Shown here one piece after another: positions 6,254-11,505 of a DNA stretch of 13,610 bases (position 1 is the first letter of the stretch; each line of letters starts with the position of its first letter). The position numbers were made by a program, and so were the translations under genes. The notes under the pieces were generated by a model. That model ran no database searches. It had not been told where the DNA came from and worked only from the letters and a program-made list of their open reading frames with translations. Source of the stretch: Candidatus Hydrogenedentota bacterium (GTDB lineage: Bacteria > Hydrogenedentota > Hydrogenedentia > Hydrogenedentales > SLHB01); assembly GCA_013349485.1 (NCBI GenBank), contig DUZM01000057.1, positions 1 through 13,610 on the forward strand, in the 5' to 3' direction.

Positions 6254-7123
6254 ATGTTTCGCGGTTCCATAGTCGCCTTGGTTACGCCGTTTAAAGACGA
6301 CTTCGACGTGGATTTTGACGCCTATGGACGTCTGATCGACTGGCATATCGAGCAAGGGACAAACGGGATTGTCCCGTGCGGCTGTACGGGCGAAGCCGCC
6401 ACCTTGACTCACGACGAGCAGAAGGAATGCATCCGTTTCGTCGTCGAGCGCGTCGCCGGACGCTTGCCCGTCGTGGCCGGTACGGGGTCGAACAGCACGA
6501 AAGAGGCGTTGGCGCTCACGCGGCATGCCAAAGACGTGGGCGCAGACGGCGCGTTGCTGATCACGCCGTACTATAACAAGCCGACCCCGGCGGGCCAGAT
6601 TGCCCACTACAGCACGATCGCAAAGGCGGTGGATATTCCCATCGTGCTGTACAACGTGCCGGGGCGAACCGGCACGAAGATGCTGCCCGAGACCATCGCC
6701 GAGCTGAGCAAGGTGGACAACGTTGTGGCCATCAAAGAGGCCTGCGGCAGCGTCGACCAAGTCTCGCAAATCCTGGCGCTTTGCGACATCATGGTCATAT
6801 CCGGCGACGACAGCCTGACCCTGCCCATGATGGCGGTCGGCGCGGCCGGCGTCATCTCGGTTGCGGCCAACGTGACGCCCGGGAAGGTGGCGGGGCTCTG
6901 CGCGGAATTCCTCGAAGGCAACCTGGCTGCGGCGCGGCGCATCCACTTCGAGTTGCTCCCGTTGTTCGCGGGGATGTTCTTCGAGACGAACCCGATGCCC
7001 GTTAAGGCGTCCCTCGCCAAAATGGGTCTAATCAACAACGTTCTTCGCTTGCCGTTGACGCCGATGCAGGCCAAGACGTTCGCGCAACTCGAGCCGATCC
7101 TGAAAAACGTTGGTGCGCTCTGA
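6254..7123 (+). CDS. dapA: 4-hydroxy-tetrahydrodipicolinate synthase
   Basis: 289 aa TIM-barrel enzyme condensing pyruvate with aspartate semialdehyde, the first committed step of the diaminopimelate/lysine pathway. Residue numbering runs exactly with E. coli DapA over residues 1-161: Schiff-base Lys161 in AIKEA, Tyr133 in YNVPGRTG, Arg138 and Tyr107 in PYYNKP. The usual GTTGE motif is GCTGE here, so catalytic-triad Thr44 is Cys44 (codon TGT at 6383-6385). The start is ATG 6254 after GAGGAGGA (6241-6248); an upstream GTG at 6239 would overlap that site. It begins 82 bases after dnaB and may be read through from it. Family assignment is very strong, although the TIM-barrel aldolase family also includes N-acetylneuraminate lyase relatives. 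Confidence 0.94.
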   Translation: MFRGSIVALVTPFKDDFDVDFDAYGRLIDWHIEQGTNGIVPCGCTGEAATLTHDEQKECIRFVVERVAGRLPVVAGTGSNSTKEALALTRHAKDVGADGALLITPYYNKPTPAGQIAHYSTIAKAVDIPIVLYNVPGRTGTKMLPETIAELSKVDNVVAIKEACGSVDQVSQILALCDIMVISGDDSLTLPMMAVGAAGVISVAANVTPGKVAGLCAEFLEGNLAAARRIHFELLPLFAGMFFETNPMPVKASLAKMGLINNVLRLPLTPMQAKTFAQLEPILKNVGAL

Positions 7124-7169
7124 TAAGACATTCAACGGCCTCGAAATGACGAGTCTGCCGCGTTCAGCG

Positions 7170-7235
7170 ATTGAGACTGGTCAGCCCGGCCGGAACAGTC
7201 CTGCGTGCCCCTTTGCTTGCCACGCTTGTCTCAAT
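7170..7235. repeat. Short inverted repeat, ATTGAGAC / GTCTCAAT
   Basis: ATTGAGAC (7170-7177) is mirrored by GTCTCAAT (7228-7235) across 50 bases, with TGACG following the second arm and AATGACGAG preceding the first (7145-7153). These words echo the ends of the larger repeat at 7262-7379, so this may be a degraded relative of it. It could also be a chance pairing. Confidence 0.25.
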
Positions 7236-7261
7236 GACGCCGCCAGGAAGACCACCCCCAC

Positions 7262-7379
7262 CGTCATTGCGAGAAGCCCCGCCTCCGGCGGGGAGCGACG
7301 CGGCAATCTGCTTCGTTTCTTGCGACTACTCTGTGCGTCTCAAAGGAGATTGCTTCGTCGAAGACTCCGCGCAATGACG
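7262..7379. repeat. 118-base dispersed inverted repeat of the GTCATTGCGAG class
   Basis: The ends are perfect 10-base inverted repeats, CGTCATTGCG (7262-7271) and CGCAATGACG (7370-7379). Inside, CGACG-CG-GCAATCT (7296-7309) mirrors AGATTGC-TT-CGTCG (7347-7360), so most of the element can fold into one long hairpin. The left arm also carries a perfect 7-bp hairpin, CCCCGCC-TCC-GGCGGGG (7277-7293). This sentence-like pattern, GTCATTGCGAG...GCAATCT...AGATTGC...CGCAATGAC, is a widespread dispersed element in many environmental bacteria. It contains no gene. It sits between dapA and dapB; the rest of that 528-base gap holds no gene I can support. Confidence 0.8.
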
Positions 7380-7543
7380 CAAGAGGAAAAGCGGCGCTGG
7401 CTTTATCAGGTCATGTACTGAGTCCGACTAACGGCGCGCAGAAACGGCTTTCCGGGCGGGTATTGGAGCGCGTGTCAACGGCATCAGGGCGCCTGGACAC
7501 GCCGGCTGGTGCCGGAACGCTCGGCGTGTCCTCCTCGCTGCGT

Positions 7544-7572
7544 TTGTCCTTTGCCCTGGCTTGTGGTAGCTT
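7544..7572 (+). promoter_or_regulatory. Weak candidate promoter for dapB
   Basis: TTGTCC (7544-7549) and TAGCTT (7567-7572) are 17 bases apart, matching the sigma-70 consensus at four and three of six positions. A start near 7579 would give a leader of about 70 nt. The separation of dapB from dapA by a repeat makes an independent promoter likely, but this particular site is only suggestive. No lysine-riboswitch-like structure is apparent in the gap. Confidence 0.22.
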
Positions 7573-7651
7573 AGGCGTTGCGCGCGGCAACGGGCGTCTC
7601 GTGTGAGGGCGCCGCCCGCGTGGGGCGGAGATTGAACCAGGGAGAAGGCGG

Positions 7652-8452
7652 GTGGCTGGTCTTATTTCGGTTTGCGTGGGCGGGGCGTGCGGCCGGATGG
7701 GGCGCCGCATACTCGAGTTGGCGGCCGTGGCCGATGACTTCGGGATCGGCGGGGCGTTCGACCTCCCGGCGTACGATGGTCAAGCGATCGCGCTTGGGCA
7801 AGGCGGCCAGACGGTTACCGTGTCGTCGGACGCCGGGGCCGCCATCGCGAAATCGGACGTGCTGATGGATTTCACGGTGGCCGACGCGTGCGTCGAGCAT
7901 GTCCGTGCCGCGACGGATGCTGGGAAACCCGCGGTGGTTGGGACCACCGGTCTCTCGGATACGCAGCAGGGCGAACTTGCCGCGATGGCCCGCGAGGTCG
8001 CGATCGTATTCGCCCCGAACATGAGCGTCGGCGTCAATCTGCTGTTCAAACTTACCGGCGACGTTGCCCGAATCCTCGGCTTGGACTATAACGTCGAGAT
8101 CGTCGAGGTCCACCACAATCTGAAGAAGGACAGTCCAAGTGGGACGGCCATCCGCTTGGCCGAACGCGCCGCAGCAGCGCTCGGGCTCGACTGCGGCTCG
8201 CAGGTTATTTACGGTCGCGCGGGCATGGTCGGCGAACGGCCCAGAAACGAGATCGGCGTTCATGCGGTGCGCGGCGGCGACGTCGTGGGCGAGCACACCG
8301 TGAGTTTCATCGGTCATGGCGAGCGCATCGAATTGACTCACAGGGCGCATAGCCGCGACAACTTTGCTCGGGGCGCCCTGGTTGCGGCCCGATTTGTCGT
8401 CTCGGCTGCCCGGGGCCTCTACGACATGCAGGACGTGCTCGGCCTGAGATGA
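7652..8452 (+). CDS. dapB: 4-hydroxy-tetrahydrodipicolinate reductase
   Basis: 266 aa NAD(P)H-dependent reductase that converts the DapA product to tetrahydrodipicolinate. The Rossmann loop is GGACGRMG (10-17). The signature VEVHHNLKKDSPSGTA (151-166) supplies His154 and Lys158, equivalent by alignment to E. coli His159 and Lys163, and the SPSGTA substrate loop. HAVRGGDVVGEHTV and the C-terminal ELTHRAHSRDNFARGAL stretch are also standard. The start is GTG 7652, after GGGAGAAGG (7640-7648). Length is close to the E. coli enzyme (273 aa). Having dapA and dapB close and co-oriented fits a shared pathway, although a repeat-filled gap separates them. Confidence 0.96.
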   Translation: MAGLISVCVGGACGRMGRRILELAAVADDFGIGGAFDLPAYDGQAIALGQGGQTVTVSSDAGAAIAKSDVLMDFTVADACVEHVRAATDAGKPAVVGTTGLSDTQQGELAAMAREVAIVFAPNMSVGVNLLFKLTGDVARILGLDYNVEIVEVHHNLKKDSPSGTAIRLAERAAAALGLDCGSQVIYGRAGMVGERPRNEIGVHAVRGGDVVGEHTVSFIGHGERIELTHRAHSRDNFARGALVAARFVVSAARGLYDMQDVLGLR

Positions 8453-8507
8453 CGCCACAGAATGGGCGCTCAGAAGTCAGAAGAGAGGAGTTAGCAGGCG
8501 TGGGGCG

Positions 8508-8521
8508 AGCGCCGTAGCGCT
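8508..8521. other. Small hairpin in the dapB-comF gap
   Basis: AGCGC (8508-8512) and GCGCT (8517-8521) can form a 5-bp stem with a CGTA loop, followed by ATTTCTC. It could be a weak terminator for dapB, but the stem is short and the T-run is interrupted. The remainder of the 212-base gap shows no recognisable element. Confidence 0.2.
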
Positions 8522-8664
8522 ATTTCTCTGCTGCTCCTCGACGCGTGTCCTGGGTGCGTGCCGCCGTGCAAGCGAGCATTTCTGCGGTTTCGCGATGGTG
8601 ACTGCGGAGTTGCATGGTTTTTTGCGGGAGACCCCGGCCTCTTGAGAAGAGAAGGACGCCGCCC

Positions 8665-9423
8665 TTGGATGCATTGCGTGAATGGTCGTTGACGCTGAAA
8701 AACCTTCTGTTGCCGGTTTTCTGTAAGCAGTGCGGCCGCTGGCTGCTCACCGAGGAGAACGGGTTCTTCTGTCCGACGTGCTGGGAACTGACTCCCCGCA
8801 TCAAGCGGCCGTTCTGCACGCGTTGCGGGAGGCCGCATTCCGAAGTAGTCGGCTTCGATCGGCCGCCGAACTTCCCGTGTGCGTCATGTCGCGAGAAGCT
8901 GCCCGCGCACGTGCGGCGCATCTATGGCGCCGCACGCTACGATGGTGCTGTTTCTGAGGCGATCAAGCTGTTTAAGTTCCATGATCGACCGCGGCTCGCC
9001 GCGGTTCTCGCGGATCTGATGATCGAGTTTGCGCGTGAGAATATGGATTGCGCCGCGTACGATTTCGTCGTGCCGGTGCCGTTACACCGCGTGCGCGAGC
9101 GCGATCGCGGCTACAATCAGTCGCGGCTTCTTGCCAAGGCGTTGACGCTGGCGTTTGCACCGGCGCGGCTCGATGAATCGTTGTGCCGGATCCGTCCCAC
9201 GAAAGTCCAGAGTGGCCTGGCTGATCAGAAAGCGCGGCGGGCGAACGTCATCGGGGCATTTGCCGTGGTTGGCGAATCGCCATTTCAGCACGCTACGATA
9301 CTCCTCGTGGACGACGTCGTCACCACGGCCGGCACCGTATCCGAGTGTGGCGCAGCCTTGAAGCGGGCCGGGGCAGCAGAAGTGGACGTATTTGCGGCGG
9401 CCCTGGCCGCGGCCCCGGCGTGA
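8665..9423 (+). CDS. comF: ComF family phosphoribosyltransferase-like protein
   Basis: 252 aa protein of the ComF/GntX family, linked to DNA uptake and use of imported single-stranded DNA in competent bacteria; the biochemical reaction is not settled. The N-terminal part has four Cys pairs (20/23, 36/39, 51/54, 72/75), consistent with zinc binding. The C-terminal half is a type I phosphoribosyltransferase fold: RVRERDRGYNQS, then the PRPP-binding loop VDDVVTTAGT (215-224). TTG 8665 is preferred because GAAGGA (8651-8656) precedes it by eight bases and the protein then opens MDALREWSLTLKNLLLP, as expected. ATG 8614 would add 17 residues unlike the family and lacks a site. No other competence gene is in the window. 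Confidence 0.9.
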   Translation: MDALREWSLTLKNLLLPVFCKQCGRWLLTEENGFFCPTCWELTPRIKRPFCTRCGRPHSEVVGFDRPPNFPCASCREKLPAHVRRIYGAARYDGAVSEAIKLFKFHDRPRLAAVLADLMIEFARENMDCAAYDFVVPVPLHRVRERDRGYNQSRLLAKALTLAFAPARLDESLCRIRPTKVQSGLADQKARRANVIGAFAVVGESPFQHATILLVDDVVTTAGTVSECGAALKRAGAAEVDVFAAALAAAPA

Positions 9424-9428
9424 TTCCT

Positions 9429-9446
9429 CGGCGCCGTATGGCGCCG
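9429..9446 (+). terminator. Probable comF terminator hairpin
   Basis: CGGCGCC (9429-9435), GTAT loop, GGCGCCG (9440-9446): a perfect 7-bp GC stem six bases after the comF stop, followed by CCGCCCTTGTTTG. The U-tract is poor, so termination efficiency is uncertain. The next promoter starts about 100 bases later, consistent with a transcription-unit boundary here. Confidence 0.55.
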
Positions 9447-9544
9447 CCGCCCTTGTTTGTGTACCTCGGCCGGCCCATGGCGCGCGTCCGAGGGGGCTTT
9501 CCCACACATCACGCCGGGCTCCTGTGCGCAAGTGTCAATTTTCG

Positions 9545-9574
9545 TTGACAACGTACCCGGCAATGCGGTATAGT
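9545..9574 (+). promoter_or_regulatory. Strong sigma-70 promoter for the RRM gene
   Basis: TTGACA (9545-9550) matches the -35 consensus exactly and TATAGT (9569-9574) matches the -10 at five of six positions, with an 18-base spacer. It is the best promoter in the window. Initiation near 9581 gives a leader of about 165 nt that begins with a small hairpin, GTGCA (9583-9587) with TGCAC (9593-9597). Confidence 0.72.
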
Positions 9575-9745
9575 TTTCCTAAGTGCAATGGGTGCACACT
9601 GTTTGGAGTTCGTGAGCTACAGTCACCGATGCGTATCCAATCCCGCCGCGTGGTTTCCTAAACCGATTTCATGCTTGTTCCGGGCTGGTTACCGAGCGAT
9701 ACTGCTGACCACTCTCCACAGGACCAATTGGAAAAGGAAAAGGCA

Positions 9746-10000
9746 ATGAACATCTATGTGGGAAATCTATCCTATGATACCGGCGATGCGGAGTTGCGTG
9801 AGGCTTTTGCCCGGTACGGGGACGTCGAGGAAGCGCGCGTGATCCAGGACAAGTATACGGGCCGCTCGCGCGGTTTTGGATTCGTCGAAATGCCGAATGA
9901 CTCGGAAGCGAAAACCGCCATCGCGGAGCTGAACGGTACGACGTTGCAGGGCCGGACGCTCACCGTCAATGAGGCCCGTCCCCGCACGGCCCGCCGGTAG
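9746..10000 (+). CDS. Small RRM-domain RNA-binding protein
   Basis: 84 aa protein consisting of a single RNA recognition motif. RNP2 is IYVGNL (3-8) and RNP1 is RGFGFVEM (42-49), with aromatic residues at the positions that stack on RNA bases. The Arg-rich end (ARPRTARR) is short compared with the Gly-rich tails of many bacterial relatives. Such proteins occur in cyanobacteria, Planctomycetota, deltaproteobacteria and others; several cyanobacterial ones respond to cold. ATG 9746 follows GGAAAAGG (9736-9743). An in-frame ATG at 9671 would add 25 non-homologous residues and lies in the leader. The gene is a single unit with its own strong promoter and a long leader, which suggests high or temperature-dependent expression (inference). 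Confidence 0.93.
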   Translation: MNIYVGNLSYDTGDAELREAFARYGDVEEARVIQDKYTGRSRGFGFVEMPNDSEAKTAIAELNGTTLQGRTLTVNEARPRTARR

Positions 10001-10040
10001 CAGCGCGACCACACGTCGCATTACTGAAGCGCACTCGAAA

Positions 10041-10074
10041 CGAGGCGCGGGCGCCAGCCCGGCCCCGCGCCTCG
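10041..10074. terminator. Bidirectional terminator-like hairpin between convergent genes
   Basis: CGAGGCGCGGG (10041-10051) and CCCGCGCCTCG (10064-10074) form a perfect 11-bp stem, with a further GCC/GGC pairing inside the 12-base loop. It sits 40 bases after the RRM gene and 60 bases beyond the GH43 stop on the other strand. There is no U-run on the plus side; on the minus side TTTCG follows. Its place between convergent genes supports a terminator or mRNA-stabilising role. Confidence 0.6.
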
Positions 10075-10134
10075 CCCCGATCCGTTGCGTCTTTGCGTAC
10101 ACCGCGGCAATTCTCTCGTCGAGGTTCAAGCCCC

Positions 10135-11142
10135 TTACATCAGGGCATCGAAGATCGAGAGGTCCCATTCGTCGCGGTACTCGATGGCAATTCTGTCGTT
10201 CGCCACGAACCGAACCGGTAGCCAGATGTGGCGGGAATCGCTCAACTTTCGGGTGTTCCAGCGGTCGGCCATGAAGATGAATGCGCCGGTTCGGCCGTGC
10301 ACCGGCAGCACAAAAGACCCCTGACTGTTGAAGGTGGTGTCCGCACGTTCCCCGATGCACGGGTTGCCCGTCGACTGCCACGGCCCGAGCACGTTCGTCG
10401 CTACGGCGTGTTGCGCGGCGTTGGGCTTCCACGAGGTGCACCCGGACGTTATCATGTGGTAGCGGCCGTCTTTCTTGAATAGGGCCGGCGCTTCCCGGTA
10501 GTGCCCGACGAACGCCCGAGCGCTTCTCCCGGATGTGTCCGTGCAATCGGGCGTCAACAGCGATATGCGGAGGGCTTTATTATCCTCCGAGGCGTAGATA
10601 AAATATACCTTGCCATCATCGTCTTTGAACAGCGTGCAGTCCCTGCACATTTGGCCCCCGTCAGGCCGAAATTTCCTTAGATAGGTATACGGGCCCGTGA
10701 CGGTACTGGCCGTTGCGACGGCGGCTTCGTAGGATTCCTGGTGCGTTTTCCCGCTTTGGACGTAGTGAAACCACATGACATACTGGTGTGTCGCGTCGCT
10801 GTAAACGACCTTAGCGCGCTCGATCCGCAGCCCCTTGAACATGTCGTGGCCGGGGTCTTCTGAGACGGGAAGGGCGACCCCTTCATACTTCCAATTGTAA
10901 AGGTCCTTGCTCGAATAGCAGAGGACGCCGACCTCGGTGAGGTTGCCGGCGGAAGGCGGGTACTTGACGCCGGCGGGCAGGTCACTACAGTGCGTGCCGA
11001 GCCAATGGTATGCGCCCTCGGCGAACACAATGCCGCCGTGATGGGCGTTGATATGTTGTTTGCGGTTGTCGAGCCAGAGTTGTCCGACCTTGAACCGGTC
11101 ATATTCGCCGTCAGGGGCGGCGCGTTTTCCGTCAGCGTCCAT
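10135..11142 (-). CDS. Glycoside hydrolase family 43, exo-beta-1,3-galactanase-like
   Basis: 335 aa five-bladed beta-propeller hydrolase. The best match I can see is the GH43 subfamily 24 type that removes galactose from beta-1,3-galactan side chains of arabinogalactan. The first blade reads INAHHGGIVF (31-40), where ordinary GH43 enzymes carry the base Asp in a DP motif. ERAKVVY (Glu108), RDCTLF (Asp168, pKa modulator), REAPALF (Glu217, probable acid) and NSQGSF (Gln274) follow. From memory, the fungal Pc1,3Gal43A uses Glu102, Glu208 and Gln263 with very similar spacing. There is no signal peptide and no attached carbohydrate-binding domain. The start is ATG 11142; GTG 11163 upstream is possible and adds seven residues. 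Divergent from the GH92 gene. Family is confident; subfamily less so. Confidence 0.78.
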   Translation of the reverse strand: MDADGKRAAPDGEYDRFKVGQLWLDNRKQHINAHHGGIVFAEGAYHWLGTHCSDLPAGVKYPPSAGNLTEVGVLCYSSKDLYNWKYEGVALPVSEDPGHDMFKGLRIERAKVVYSDATHQYVMWFHYVQSGKTHQESYEAAVATASTVTGPYTYLRKFRPDGGQMCRDCTLFKDDDGKVYFIYASEDNKALRISLLTPDCTDTSGRSARAFVGHYREAPALFKKDGRYHMITSGCTSWKPNAAQHAVATNVLGPWQSTGNPCIGERADTTFNSQGSFVLPVHGRTGAFIFMADRWNTRKLSDSRHIWLPVRFVANDRIAIEYRDEWDLSIFDALM

Positions 11143-11235
11143 CCTGGTCTCTCTCCCGTCCACGGGAACGGTTTCCTTCGCCGCTTAAGCAACCGGATAG
11201 TCTGCGTTGCGCCTTCTCTTTCCCGCGAGTGTACG

Positions 11236-11255
11236 TGGTTTCTCTCCGGAAACCA
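11236..11255. promoter_or_regulatory. Inverted repeat in the divergent GH43/GH92 control region
   Basis: TGGTTTC (11236-11242) and GAAACCA (11249-11255) form a perfect 7-base inverted repeat around TCTCCG. It lies about 95-115 bases upstream of the GH43 start, where an operator for a sugar-responsive regulator would fit. No regulator gene is in the window to pair with it. Confidence 0.33.
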
Positions 11256-11318
11256 ACTTCGAGCGGCGCGACGAATTCAGTGACAACTCCGGTTTACGCG
11301 CTTTGCTTGGAGCGGGTA

Positions 11319-11339
11319 CGGAAGGCTGCAGGGCTTCCG
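11319..11339. promoter_or_regulatory. Second inverted repeat in the divergent control region
   Basis: CGGAAG (11319-11324) and CTTCCG (11334-11339) surround GCTGCAGGG. Its centre lies about 180 bases before the GH92 start and some 50 bases upstream of the predicted GH92 -35 box. It could be an activator site or a hairpin. The 363-base region 11143-11505 holds no gene I can support. Confidence 0.25.
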
Positions 11340-11378
11340 GACCTTCAGGTCTTTGAAACAACCGGCGCGTGCGATCGC

Positions 11379-11407
11379 TTGCGTGCGTTGGCTGAAGCGG
11401 GCATAAT
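11379..11407 (+). promoter_or_regulatory. Candidate promoter for the GH92 gene
   Basis: TTGCGT (11379-11384) and CATAAT (11402-11407) are 17 bases apart and match the consensus at three and five of six positions. A start near 11414 gives a leader of about 90 nt. The -10 is convincing, the -35 weak, which suits an activated promoter. Confidence 0.4.
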
Positions 11408-11505
11408 CTGCGCCACGTGTGAGCGTATTGCGCGCGGTGTTCTTGCGCCGTTGCTTTCTGGGGGATCCGTAGCGCGCGCCAATAGCCGAGAAAGGAGCTT
11501 CACCC

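Noticed and set aside
7380..7651. Possible lysine riboswitch ahead of dapB
   Set aside because: I see none of the conserved core or multi-stem layout of a lysine riboswitch; the stretch has only unremarkable GC-rich text and a weak promoter.
7571..8458. 295-codon minus-strand frame opposite dapB
   Set aside because: Entirely antisense to a well-supported enzyme; the Arg/His/Pro-rich composition is typical of shadow frames.
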